A stretch of DNA of 35,295 bases from CAZPAH01 sp964584495 (GTDB lineage Bacteria > Krumholzibacteriota > Krumholzibacteriia > Krumholzibacteriales > Krumholzibacteriaceae), in contig CAZPAH010000015.1 of NCBI GenBank assembly GCA_964584495.1, positions 1-35,295 of the forward strand, read 5' to 3'. The stretch's first letter is position 1, and every line of letters starts with the position of its first letter. Made by a program: the position numbers and the translations under genes. Positions 9,097-17,310 of this stretch are shown one piece after another. The notes beneath the pieces were generated by a model. That model saw only the letters and a list, made by a program, of their open reading frames with translations, was not told the origin of the DNA and ran no database searches.

Positions 9097-9118
9097 GCAT
9101 ATCTTCAGAGATTGTCAA
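9091..9118 (-). promoter_or_regulatory. Divergent sigma70-type promoter for transketolase
   Basis: On the minus strand TTGACA (9118-9113) is followed by a 16-base spacer and TATATA (9096-9091). It uses the same palindromic hexamer as the plus-strand promoter, read the other way. The leader to the TTG start would be about 85 bases. Confidence 0.55.
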
Positions 9119-9140
9119 CCTTGCAGGGGTCGATTTCCTT

Positions 9141-9159
9141 ATGCAAATCCAGGTTGCAT
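9141..9159. promoter_or_regulatory. Inverted repeat in the NAT leader, possible operator
   Basis: ATGCAA (9141-9146) and TTGCAT (9154-9159) form a 6-bp inverted repeat with a 7-base spacer, about 45 bases beyond the plus-strand -10 box. A symmetric site here could bind a repressor, but no regulator gene is adjacent and the match is short. Confidence 0.25.
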
Positions 9160-9248
9160 CCCGAGGATAAAACTGTTAATAGATACTGGGTTAGACTTGG
9201 AGCGGCCGGGCCGGCGTAGATTCGGCCGAAGCGAGAGGAGCTCGAAAG

Positions 9249-10091
9249 TTGTACGAACCGATCTCGGATGCGAAGGGTCTTTTTTCGGCGCACTTCGGCA
9301 TAGAGATGGCGAATGCCGACCTGCGGCTTCTTGCCGAGATCGTATCGTCTTATTCGAGTATCCCTTATGAGAACCTGACCAAGATCATACGCAAGTTCAC
9401 GATCGACGACCCCGCGCGGCGTTTAAGGGATCCGGTTGAGGTTATGAGGGGGTACATAGAGGATGGGACCGGGGGAACCTGCTTCTCGTTATGCTGGTGC
9501 CTCGGGTCGATACTTTCCGGCGCCGGGTTCAGGTGCTACCCCGTGATGGCCGACATGAAGAGGGCGAATATCCACTGCGCCCTGGTAGTTCATTGCGGCA
9601 CATCGAGATATATGGTCGATCCGGGATACCTTCTCGGAGGTCCGGTGGAACTCTCCGGAAAAAACGTTCGGCTTCCGACTCCTTTCGGAACGGTGGAATT
9701 GAGGCCCAGGACGGCCTCCAGCTACGATCTCTATACGGTAACCGGAGAGGAGCGCAAATGGCGGTACAGGGTAAGGACCGAGCCGGTCCCCGCGCATCTC
9801 TTCATGAGATACTGGAAGGAGTCCTTCTCCCTGCCGATGATGAATTCCCTTCAATTGACCAAACTTACCGGAAAAGGTCATCTCTACGTCAGGGATCATC
9901 ATCTCAGCCTTCGCACGGCCGAAAAAAGAATGAACGAGAATATAAAACGAAAGATGGAGTCGCGGATCGAGGCCGAGTTCGGCATCGACGGCCGCATAAC
10001 ATCCCGGGCGAGGGAGTACATCGAAAGGCTGAAGGATTCCAGGCGCGCCGACCTGGCGGCGGATCCTGCGCCGGAGGGGAGATCGGACTGA
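9249..10091 (+). CDS. Arylamine N-acetyltransferase-like protein (NAT family)
   Basis: The TTG at 9249 is chosen because GAGAGGAG ends eight bases before it and no ATG is nearby. The 280-residue product keeps the Cys-His-Asp triad of the NAT/transglutaminase-like fold: C78 in GTGGTCFSL, H109 in NIHCAL and D124 in MVDPGYL. The positions are close to C69, H107 and D122 of enterobacterial NAT. Family members transfer acyl groups from acyl-CoA to arylamines, hydrazines or, in biosynthetic clusters, amide-forming substrates. The usual RGGYCFE motif is altered to TGGTCFS, so the substrate may differ. The stop overlaps the next gene by one base (TGATG), implying coupled translation. Confidence 0.85.
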   Translation: MYEPISDAKGLFSAHFGIEMANADLRLLAEIVSSYSSIPYENLTKIIRKFTIDDPARRLRDPVEVMRGYIEDGTGGTCFSLCWCLGSILSGAGFRCYPVMADMKRANIHCALVVHCGTSRYMVDPGYLLGGPVELSGKNVRLPTPFGTVELRPRTASSYDLYTVTGEERKWRYRVRTEPVPAHLFMRYWKESFSLPMMNSLQLTKLTGKGHLYVRDHHLSLRTAEKRMNENIKRKMESRIEAEFGIDGRITSRAREYIERLKDSRRADLAADPAPEGRSD

Positions 10092-10657
10092 TGGAGCATC
10101 CGCGAGCGGGAAAACCCCTGGACCCGGCGCCCGTGAAATATATCTCGGCGGTGCTGTTAGCCGCCCGCTTCAAGAGGGACAAGGAGCTCATCGCCGGCCT
10201 CGAAGCGATATTCGGACCCGTCGATTACCGCGGCGAGCCCAAGCCGTTCGACCTGACCGGCTATTACGATGACGAGATGGGAACGGGAATATCGCGGACG
10301 ATCTTCTCGTTCTCCGCTCCCGGACGGGCGGAAGATCTGGTTAAGGTCAAGCTCTCCACCGCCGACTTGGAGCGGCGTTTCGCTCCGTCAGGAAGGCGCA
10401 GCGTCAATATCGATCCGGGTTATATAGATTACTACAAGGCGGTCCTTGCGTCGTTCAAGGAAGGGCCGTGGAAGATATACCTGGGCGGGGGAGTTTACGC
10501 GGACACGGTCCTCTACTATTTCGACGGGCGGTGGACCCCCCACAGGTGGTCGTTTCCCGACTTCACCGCGGGAGTCTACGACGAGGATTTGAACGCGATT
10601 AGAAGATTGTACCGCGGGGATATGAGAGAAATGAAAAGTGTGGAGCGGGAGAAATGA
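10091..10657 (+). CDS. DUF4416 family protein
   Basis: The ATG at 10091 shares its A with the TGA of the NAT gene. The 188-residue product has the conserved features of DUF4416: an N-terminal KYISAVLLAA strand, GYYDDEMG, SVNIDPGYI, KIYLGGGVYAD and a WSFPDF segment near the end. The function of this family is unknown; it is soluble and lacks a signal peptide. Coupling to the NAT gene suggests the two act together. The gene converges with the HDOD gene 28 bases downstream. Confidence 0.9.
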   Translation: MEHPRAGKPLDPAPVKYISAVLLAARFKRDKELIAGLEAIFGPVDYRGEPKPFDLTGYYDDEMGTGISRTIFSFSAPGRAEDLVKVKLSTADLERRFAPSGRRSVNIDPGYIDYYKAVLASFKEGPWKIYLGGGVYADTVLYYFDGRWTPHRWSFPDFTAGVYDEDLNAIRRLYRGDMREMKSVEREK

Positions 10658-10685
10658 CCCGTAGCGGCCCCGGCCCGGCCGGCCG

Positions 10686-11570
10686 TCAGGCGGAGACGGA
10701 CGCGGTACCGGAAACGCCAAGAAGCTCCAGGGATATAAGCGCCTCTTCCTCTATCCTTACCCTGTCTATATTCATCTTCTCGAAATCGACTCCGAAATAT
10801 TTTTTGAACTTGTCTCTTTCCAGCTCGCAGGCGGGATTGCCGCTGTTACCCAGCTCGAGGTGATGCGAAAGCTGGTTGGCGAAATATATCACTCCCGTCA
10901 ACGCTTCCGACGACGCCGGCGAGATCATGTTCATGTTGGCCGAGTGATGCGTCTTCACGGCATGCCTTGAGTCGCGTGGGAAGTTCCATTTATGAAAAAT
11001 CCAGTTGCCTATCGCGGCGTGGTCGGTGCCGGTCACCTGCTTCTCCGCCAGGTGAAGCGGCATCTTCTCCTTCTGGGCCTTCTCCAAGGCTTCCATGAAG
11101 AGATCCTTGTGATGCTTTATAAGGAGCAGCTTTCCTACGTCATGAATCAACCCGATCGTGTAGCAGATATCGGGCTCGATCTTCAGGGCGGCCTTACCCA
11201 GTTCCCTCGCGAGCACCGCCGTGGCGATCGAATGCATCCAGAAGGCCTGGCCTGAAAATCCGCTTGGCGTTTCGAGCCCCCTGAATTGACCGTAGATCGA
11301 TACGCCGAGGCACAGCTGCCGCAGAGTCGAAAACCCGAGCATCGTAACGGCGTGGCTGATATTCTGCACCTTTCCCCTCAACCCGAAGAAGGACGAGTTG
11401 ACGAGCTTGAGAACCTTTGCGGTCAGCGTCTGATCCGATGTGACTATGTCGGCCAGCTGCCTGGCCCCGATATCGGGATCGTTTATGGAAGAGAAGATCT
11501 TTTGCACTACCGCGGGAAGCGTTGGAAGTGTATTCGCGTTCTCGAAAAGCTCCTCGATCCTGTTCTTCAT
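10686..11570 (-). CDS. HDOD domain protein
   Basis: The 294-residue protein is a single HDOD module: LPTLPAVVQKIFSSIND at the start, the VNSSFFG and ISHAVTMLGF helices, and IGLIHDVGKLLL in the HD-like core. HDOD proteins are thought to be scaffolds or sensors in signalling, motility and cell-cycle control; most lack HD phosphohydrolase activity. No GGDEF, EAL or receiver domain is fused here. The ATG at 11570 follows AGAGAAGGA. The gene is divergent from the LytS-like kinase, which could place it in the same circuit, but that is inference. Confidence 0.92.
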   Translation of the reverse strand: MKNRIEELFENANTLPTLPAVVQKIFSSINDPDIGARQLADIVTSDQTLTAKVLKLVNSSFFGLRGKVQNISHAVTMLGFSTLRQLCLGVSIYGQFRGLETPSGFSGQAFWMHSIATAVLARELGKAALKIEPDICYTIGLIHDVGKLLLIKHHKDLFMEALEKAQKEKMPLHLAEKQVTGTDHAAIGNWIFHKWNFPRDSRHAVKTHHSANMNMISPASSEALTGVIYFANQLSHHLELGNSGNPACELERDKFKKYFGVDFEKMNIDRVRIEEEALISLELLGVSGTASVSA

Positions 11571-11730
11571 TATTATGTCCTTCTCTCTAGCCGAGCCCGT
11601 TCATGAGTACCGACAGGTTGAATCATCCATTCGGGAAAAACGACAAATTCCGGTTATGTTCGATGCCGGGCATGGATGAGTGTTTCAATGATTAATTCGG
11701 CTTGCGGAAAGTATACCTTTAGGGAATTTC

Positions 11731-11760
11731 TTGAGAAAGCGGCCGGTGGCGGTATATAAT
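11731..11760 (+). promoter_or_regulatory. Sigma70-type promoter for the LytS/LytTR pair
   Basis: TTGAGA (11731-11736), an 18-base spacer and a consensus TATAAT (11755-11760). It sits 29 bases before the kinase TTG start, giving a short leader of about 20 bases that includes the AAGGAGAGG ribosome binding site. Confidence 0.65.
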
Positions 11761-11788
11761 CCCGGCTGACTAGGGAAGGAGAGGCGAA

Positions 11789-13093
11789 TTGACGAGGATC
11801 ACCTTGACCGGCGCGCAGTATGTGCTCTTCATACTCTTTTTCAAGATGGCTATAATGGCCAGCATGGCGGGCGCGCTGGTGACATCCGGCTACTTCAAGA
11901 GACTGATCTTCTCTAGGATCAAAAGGAGACGCGAGCACTGGCAGTTCGCGCTGACGTTCGGATCGCTTCTTGCGGCCGGAAGCGCGGTGAGGCTCCTCGT
12001 CGGATACGAGGGCGTCGACCTGTCGCTGTCCGGGGTTTTTCTCATAGGCCTGATGGGGGGAATAGTGCCCGGCCTGTCCGCCGGTGCCCTGGTCAGTGTT
12101 CCCGGAATGCTCGGGGGGGAATGGCTGTCGCTGCCTTTTCTCGTCCTATGCGGTGTCACAGGAGGGATCATAGGAAGGGACCCGCGGCGGCGCGGGGAGA
12201 TATGGAATTTCACCCCTTTTCTGGCAAGGGGAATAGCGGGCTCGATCAAGATCTTCAGGAAAGAGGGCAGGATAGATACATTTGCGATTATCTTCGTTTC
12301 CGTTCTATTCCTCGATATTGTAAGAACGTTCATCGCGGTACACGTCGTCTCCCATCAGATACTCTTCGCGATCCGGGCGGATAATTACTGGATGGATCCC
12401 TTTATCTGGATATCGACCCTAGTGTGCGTAGGCATACCGCTGAAGATATGGAACAATACGAGGGTAGAGATGCTGCTGGAAGAGCAGCGCTCGGCGGCCG
12501 TTCAGGCAAGATTCGACGCCCTGAGGAGGCAGATCAACCCGCATTTTCTCTTCAACACGCTCAATGCAGCCACGTCCTGTCTCTGGTCGGACCCCGGCAA
12601 GGCGAGGTGGATCCTCGTCAAGCTGTCGTCGATCCTTAGAAGGCTCCTCCAGCACGCCGAGGATTTCGTCCCGTTGAGCCGGGAAATAGAATTCATAGAC
12701 GACTACCTGAGTCTCGAGCAGGCCCGGTTCGGCAAGGAAAAGATACGTTTCGAGAAGGTTATAGATCCCAGAACGCTCGACGTTCCGGTGCCGGTCATGC
12801 TCCTTCAGCCCCTTGTGGAGAATGCCGTAAGGCACGGGATTTCGGCGAAGGTGGACGGAGGCCGGGTGACGCTTTCCGTTTCGCTGTCCGAAGAAGACCT
12901 TGTCATCGTAGTGAGCGATGACGGGCTCGGATTCAACGGGATCATCGAGCATGGGATCGGCCTGACCAACGTCCAGGAGCGGTTGAATGTGGCATACGGC
13001 GAGCAGGCGAGATTTTGGATAGAGTCGGCGCCCGGAGAGGGGACGAGCGCCCGGATAGAGCTTCCCGTCGAAAGGGGGAATAAGGATGCCTGA
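11789..13093 (+). CDS. LytS-family sensor histidine kinase
   Basis: The TTG at 11789 follows AAGGAGAGG by a few bases. The 434-residue product begins with a 5TM-5TMR_LYT-like membrane region (about residues 10-215, several hydrophobic segments and a GLMGGIVPGLSAGALVS stretch). A short linker leads to the His_kinase motif QINPHFLFNTLNA with the phospho-accepting H252, then an HATPase region with PLVENAVRHG (N box), DDGLGF and GIGLTNVQERL. This is the LytS/YehU type that senses membrane or wall state or a small ligand. It overlaps the LytTR regulator by eight bases, so the two form a standard two-component pair. Confidence 0.95.
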   Translation: MTRITLTGAQYVLFILFFKMAIMASMAGALVTSGYFKRLIFSRIKRRREHWQFALTFGSLLAAGSAVRLLVGYEGVDLSLSGVFLIGLMGGIVPGLSAGALVSVPGMLGGEWLSLPFLVLCGVTGGIIGRDPRRRGEIWNFTPFLARGIAGSIKIFRKEGRIDTFAIIFVSVLFLDIVRTFIAVHVVSHQILFAIRADNYWMDPFIWISTLVCVGIPLKIWNNTRVEMLLEEQRSAAVQARFDALRRQINPHFLFNTLNAATSCLWSDPGKARWILVKLSSILRRLLQHAEDFVPLSREIEFIDDYLSLEQARFGKEKIRFEKVIDPRTLDVPVPVMLLQPLVENAVRHGISAKVDGGRVTLSVSLSEEDLVIVVSDDGLGFNGIIEHGIGLTNVQERLNVAYGEQARFWIESAPGEGTSARIELPVERGNKDA

Positions 13094-13847
13094 GCCGTTG
13101 CGTGTTCTGATCGTCGATGACGAGAGTCCCGCGAGGAAGGATATAAAACGTATGCTCGGCCGGTTGAATGGGATAGAGGTGGTCGGCGAGGGAAGGAACG
13201 GAATAGAGGCTGTAAAGCTCATAAGAGAGAAGAAACCCGACCTGGTCCTGCTCGATATCCAGATGCCCGGCCTGGATGGTTTCCAGGTGCTCGGAAAACT
13301 GGCGGGTTCGAAACATCGGCCCTCCGTGATCTTCGTCACGGCGTACGAGAGTTACGCCCTCCGGGCATTCGATGTTCATGCGGTGGATTACCTGCTGAAG
13401 CCGGTCGACGAGAAGAGGCTTGAAGAGTCGGTCGAAAGGGTACGGCAAGAGAGAAAGGGCAGCCGCCCGGTTCCCGACATCGAGGGATTGATCGGTACGG
13501 CCGGCGTGCTGTCTAGCAGGCTGGCTATCAGCCATGGGGGAAACCTTCTCCTTGTCGATATCGGAGATATTCTCTATGCTACGGTGGAGGCCGGAGAGGT
13601 CGTTGTAGTTACCGCCGCTGCAACGGGCAAGGTGAACTTCAGCTCCCTGGACCGGCTGGAAAGCGAGCTTCCACCGCAGGTGTTCATGAGGGTCCATCGA
13701 TCGTACCTGGCCAATCTTCGTCAGATAAAGGAGATCGAAAGCGCCGGAAACGGTGGATACAGGCTGCGGATGGGCGGGAGGGGGGAGGCTGTCATTCCGC
13801 TCAGCAGGAGCCAGGCCAGGAAGCTGAGAAAGATCATCAAGTGGTAA
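13086..13847 (+). CDS. LytTR-family response regulator
   Basis: The 253-residue protein has a receiver domain (VLIVDDE at the start, phospho-acceptor D57 in LLDIQMPG, TAYE and the KPV switch residue) and a C-terminal LytTR DNA-binding domain (LLLVDIGDILYATVEAGE, then FMRVHRSYLANL and AVIPLSRS). Such regulators bind short direct repeats upstream of wall-metabolism, adhesion or metabolite uptake genes. It is translated from an ATG inside the end of the kinase gene. No LytTR site could be assigned with confidence in this window. Confidence 0.95.
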   Translation: MPEPLRVLIVDDESPARKDIKRMLGRLNGIEVVGEGRNGIEAVKLIREKKPDLVLLDIQMPGLDGFQVLGKLAGSKHRPSVIFVTAYESYALRAFDVHAVDYLLKPVDEKRLEESVERVRQERKGSRPVPDIEGLIGTAGVLSSRLAISHGGNLLLVDIGDILYATVEAGEVVVVTAAATGKVNFSSLDRLESELPPQVFMRVHRSYLANLRQIKEIESAGNGGYRLRMGGRGEAVIPLSRSQARKLRKIIKW

Positions 13848-13856
13848 TCCGTTTCC

Positions 13857-13878
13857 CCGATGATTCGATTCGCATCGG
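13857..13878 (+). other. Small hairpin after the LytTR gene
   Basis: CCGATG (13857-13862) pairs with CATCGG (13873-13878) around a ten-base loop just beyond the stop codon. There is no T tail, so it is at best a weak or factor-assisted terminator. The remaining intergenic sequence to 14127 shows no clear gene; TTGATA at about 13967 with GATACT 17 bases on is a weak promoter candidate for the activase. Confidence 0.3.
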
Positions 13879-14127
13879 TCCGGCATGAGGCGGCTCGAGG
13901 TTCCGGACGTACGGCCGCCGAAATCGGCGATTCGACCTCTATTTTCGACCATTCGGCCTTTTTCGCTTGATACGCTACCGTCCTCTGAAGATACTCTGCC
14001 CTATGGATAGGGGTTTGTACCCAGAATAATCGTAAAATGAGACGCCGCATTTTTCCTCGGGCGCCTGTTTGTTCGAACGGACGATAGCCGGCCTTGATGT
14101 GTGGCGCGATAGATGAAAGGAAGATCG

Positions 14128-16113
14128 ATGGAAATCACCCTCGGTATAGATGTCGGGACGGTGAGCGCGAAGTGGGCGCTCGTCGGTCCGGCGGAAAGGC
14201 TGAAGGAGTTGGCCCGAGCGGGTGCGGATGTCGTGGGCGATATCCACCCCTTCCCGCCCGATCCGTTGATGGCGATAGCGGTTTCCGACTACAGGAGGGT
14301 CCAGGGTCGGCCGCTCGACGTGGTCACCGATCACCTCAGGGGGCTGTTCGCCCATGTCGATCCGGCGGAGCTTAAAGGGATAATGATTACCGGCTCGGCC
14401 GGAAAGATGGTTGGAAAGGCCCTCGGTATCCCGTTCGAGAACGAGTTCAGGGCGGCGGCGACGGGGATCGGAAAGTTGTACCCCGATATTACGAATATTT
14501 TCGAGATGGGGGGGGAAAATTCCAAGTTCATAAAGATATCGAGCGACGGGGATGTCACGGGGATAGTCGATTACGAGACGAACGGCGATTGCGCCGCCGG
14601 CACCGGCTCGTTCATGGACCAGCAGTCCAGCCGTCTGCGTTTCGGCATAGAGGATGTGGGGGAAATAATACTGGCCACCGGCCGTGCCCCTAAAATCGCC
14701 GGGCGCTGCAGCGTCTTCGCCAAGTCGGACATGATACATGCCCAGCAGAAAGGGTACAAGCCAGAGGAGGTGCTGAAGGGGCTCAGCGAGGCCGTGGCCC
14801 GCAATTTCAAGAGCAATATAGCCAAGGGGAAGGACGTTCACGGAAAGACCGCCTTTATCGGGGGGGTTGCGCTTAACAGGGGGGTGGCCGAATCTATCCG
14901 GTCGACATTCGAGCTGAGCGAGGACGATTTTTTCATACCGGCTGAATGCGCATTCATCGGTGCGATCGGGGCCGCGATCATCTCTTTACGTAGCGGTAAC
15001 GGGTACGATCCGCATACTTTCGCCAAGAAGCTCGGTGGGGGCGATGAGGACGGGGGCGAGGCATTCCCTTCCCTCAGCAGGCTCGACAGGGAGAAGGTAA
15101 GATTTCTCAGGGACAGGGTCGATGACTACTCCTTCGATGGAAAGCAGCTTCCCGTCGACGCATACCTCGGGATCGACGTCGGCTCGGTCAGCACGAACCT
15201 TGCCCTGATAGATCGCGAGGGAAAGGTGATAAGGGAGATATACCTGAGGACGAGGGCCAGGCCGATCGAGGTGGTCAACGAGGGGCTCGCGATGCTGAAG
15301 GAGGATGTTGGGGATCTTGTCAGGATCAGGGGGGTCGGGACGACCGGTTCTGGGCGCGAGCTGATAGGGGAGCTGATAGGCGCCGACACGATCAACGATG
15401 AGATTACGGCCCACAAGACCGGGGCGACCTTCATAGGCGAGAATCTCATTCAAAAAAGGGTGGACACGATCTTCGAGATAGGCGGGCAGGATTCGAAGTA
15501 CATATGCATAGAAGACGGCGTTGTCGTCGATTTCACTATGAACGAGGCCTGCGCGGCCGGGACCGGTTCTTTCCTCGAGGAGCAGGCGGGCAAGCTCGAT
15601 GTCCAGATAAAGGGCGAGTTCGCCGAACGGGCATTGTCCGCCCGTTTCCCTCTCAGGCTCGGAGAACGCTGCACCGTATACATGGAACAGGATGTATCGG
15701 CCTACATGAAGAGGGGCGCCGGGAAAGATGATATCATCGCCGGTCTCGCCTATTCGGTCGTTCAGAACTATCTCAACAGGGTCGTCAGGGGTAGAAAGAT
15801 AGGGGAGGTAATCTTCTTCCAGGGGGGAACCGCTTATAACGACGCGGTGGCGGCGGCCTTCAGCGAGGTTCTGGGGCGGGAGATAATAGTGCCGCCGTAC
15901 AACGGCGTGATCGGCGCGATCGGCGTGGCCCTGCTCGCCCTGGAGAAGGTCACGGCGCTCGACATCTCGACGGCCTTTCGCGGCTACGATCTCTCCGCGA
16001 TCGACTACGAGATAAGGGAGTTCACCTGCAAGGGATGCACAAACTACTGCGACATACAGGAATTCCGGGTCGAGGGGCAGAGCACCTACTGGGGCGACAA
16101 GTGCAGCGAGTAA
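14128..16113 (+). CDS. BadF/BadG/BcrA/BcrD-type CoA enzyme activase, two fused modules (N-terminal part of interrupted gene)
   Basis: I chose ATG 14128 because AAAGGAAG sits just before it; an in-frame ATG at 14113 has no ribosome binding site. Two tandem ASKHA-fold ATPase modules each begin with LGIDVG (about residues 5 and 345). Each carries the two cluster-ligand Cys of HgdC-type activases: C155 and C194 (CAAGTGSF, RCSVFAKSD), then C475 and C515 (CAAGTGSF, RCTVYMEQD). A fused pair could bind one bridging [4Fe-4S] cluster and drive ATP-dependent low-potential electron transfer. A Cys-rich CKGCTNYC segment follows. The frame ends at TAA 16111-16113, but homology-like sequence continues in the same frame after it. 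Confidence 0.92.
   Translation: MEITLGIDVGTVSAKWALVGPAERLKELARAGADVVGDIHPFPPDPLMAIAVSDYRRVQGRPLDVVTDHLRGLFAHVDPAELKGIMITGSAGKMVGKALGIPFENEFRAAATGIGKLYPDITNIFEMGGENSKFIKISSDGDVTGIVDYETNGDCAAGTGSFMDQQSSRLRFGIEDVGEIILATGRAPKIAGRCSVFAKSDMIHAQQKGYKPEEVLKGLSEAVARNFKSNIAKGKDVHGKTAFIGGVALNRGVAESIRSTFELSEDDFFIPAECAFIGAIGAAIISLRSGNGYDPHTFAKKLGGGDEDGGEAFPSLSRLDREKVRFLRDRVDDYSFDGKQLPVDAYLGIDVGSVSTNLALIDREGKVIREIYLRTRARPIEVVNEGLAMLKEDVGDLVRIRGVGTTGSGRELIGELIGADTINDEITAHKTGATFIGENLIQKRVDTIFEIGGQDSKYICIEDGVVVDFTMNEACAAGTGSFLEEQAGKLDVQIKGEFAERALSARFPLRLGERCTVYMEQDVSAYMKRGAGKDDIIAGLAYSVVQNYLNRVVRGRKIGEVIFFQGGTAYNDAVAAAFSEVLGREIIVPPYNGVIGAIGVALLALEKVTALDISTAFRGYDLSAIDYEIREFTCKGCTNYCDIQEFRVEGQSTYWGDKCSE
16111..16113 (+). 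other. In-frame TAA splitting the activase gene
   Basis: The codons before the stop read WGDKCSE and those after it, in the same frame, YRKRAKTPKK followed by AVIPDL. This looks like continuous protein sequence, as in single-polypeptide COG1924-COG3580 fusions. The stop is one substitution from AAA, GAA or CAA. It is either a recent nonsense mutation, a sequence error, or a point of readthrough or reinitiation. Confidence 0.75.
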
Positions 16114-16146
16114 TACCGCAAGAGGGCGAAGACGCCCAAGAAGGCC

Positions 16147-17310
16147 GTGATACCCGACCTGATGGCGCTCTACGATGACCTGCTCGAGCGGGACGCGGTT
16201 CCGCTCGTCGAGAAGAAACTCGGGATAACGATAGACAGGACGGCCCCCGGAGGCCGGAAGGCGGTGAAGATCGGCATTCCTAGGGCGATGTATTTCAACG
16301 ACCGGTATCCTTTCTGGTCGACCTATCTGAAAGCCCTGGGCTGCGAGGTGGTGACGAGCGGCTCCACGACCAAGAAGATAATCCATCTCGGTGTCGATGC
16401 CGCAATCGCGGAACCGTGCTTCCCCATCCAGGTCGCTCACGGGCATATCGTTTCCCTGCTGGAAGAAAATCCAGATTATATCTTCGTCCCCAATGTGATA
16501 GACGCGGAGACCGACATGCCGGAGACCAATTCGTACGTATGTCCCTGGGGGCAGACGCTTCCCTTCGTAGTCCGTGCGATCCCGGCCTTCGATGGGCGCG
16601 AGGATATGATCGCCTGTCCGATCGTTCACTTCAGGGAGGGGGAGAAATTCGTGGAGAAGGAGCTGTGGTCCTTCGCCCGCACCCTCGGAGTGAAGCGGCG
16701 GCGCCACAGGACGGCGGTCCGTGCCGCCTATGCGGCGCAGGCCCTCTTCCAGGAGGAGCTTCTCGAGGCGGGGCTCGGCGCTTTAAGGAAGCTAGAAGAG
16801 ACGGGAGAGCACGGGATAATACTCGCCGGGCGGCCCTACAATATCATCGACAGGGAAGTGAACCTCAATGTTCCCGGCAAGCTCAGGGATTATTACGGGT
16901 CGAACGTAATTCCGATATTCTTCCTTCCGATAGAGGGGATAGGGATCAGGGATATAGACCCGAACATGTTCTGGAATTATGGTAGAAAGATCCTGCAGGC
17001 CGCGAGGTTCGCGTCACAGCACGACAACCTGCACATAATCTATATAACCAACTTCAAGTGCGGGCCCGACTCGTACATCAAGCACTTCACGAGGAAGGCG
17101 GCGGTCAGGCCCTACCTCACCCTTCAGTTCGACGAGCACGGGAACGACGCGGGGATAATGACCCGCTGCGAAGCATATCTCGACAGCAAAGGAGTCCTCA
17201 GATGGTGGAAAAAAAGACGGGAGTCCTCGATGGAAGAACGCTCTACATACCGAGAATGTCCTACGGAGGAGCAAGATCTTTCGCGTCGGCGTTCCGTTAC
17301 TTCGGCGTAG
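16147..17310 (+). CDS. COG3580/DUF2229 region of the interrupted activase
   Basis: This open frame continues the activase frame beyond the TAA at 16111; the first usable start is GTG 16147, preceded only by a poor AAGAAGG. The 387 residues match the CoA enzyme activase uncharacterised domain (DUF2229, COG3580): KIGIPRAMYF, AEPCFPIQVAHGH, PNVIDAE, YVCPWGQTLPF, ILAGRPYNI and FKCGPDSY. Conserved Cys residues in EPCFP, YVCPW and FKCGPDS may hold an iron-sulfur cluster. The 3' end overlaps the next gene by about 109 bases. If not read through, it would need reinitiation to be expressed. Confidence 0.85.
   Translation: MIPDLMALYDDLLERDAVPLVEKKLGITIDRTAPGGRKAVKIGIPRAMYFNDRYPFWSTYLKALGCEVVTSGSTTKKIIHLGVDAAIAEPCFPIQVAHGHIVSLLEENPDYIFVPNVIDAETDMPETNSYVCPWGQTLPFVVRAIPAFDGREDMIACPIVHFREGEKFVEKELWSFARTLGVKRRRHRTAVRAAYAAQALFQEELLEAGLGALRKLEETGEHGIILAGRPYNIIDREVNLNVPGKLRDYYGSNVIPIFFLPIEGIGIRDIDPNMFWNYGRKILQAARFASQHDNLHIIYITNFKCGPDSYIKHFTRKAAVRPYLTLQFDEHGNDAGIMTRCEAYLDSKGVLRWWKKRRESSMEERSTYRECPTEEQDLSRRRSVTSA

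Noticed and set aside
9491..10090. Long upstream extension of the DUF4416 frame
   Set aside because: The extension is a second frame of the NAT gene. The conserved DUF4416 part starts at ATG 10091.
6600..16113. Reassignment of TAA or TAG as sense codons to explain the in-frame stops
   Set aside because: Intact genes here end naturally at TAA (for example rdgB and both ABC genes) and at TAG (tricorn, LpoB-like, radical SAM), so a general code change is not supported.
14986..16707. 573-codon minus-strand open frame opposite the activase
   Set aside because: It is a composition shadow with no domain pattern, and the plus strand carries clear ATPase motifs. The same applies to the long minus frames at 4952-6070 and 17124-18539.
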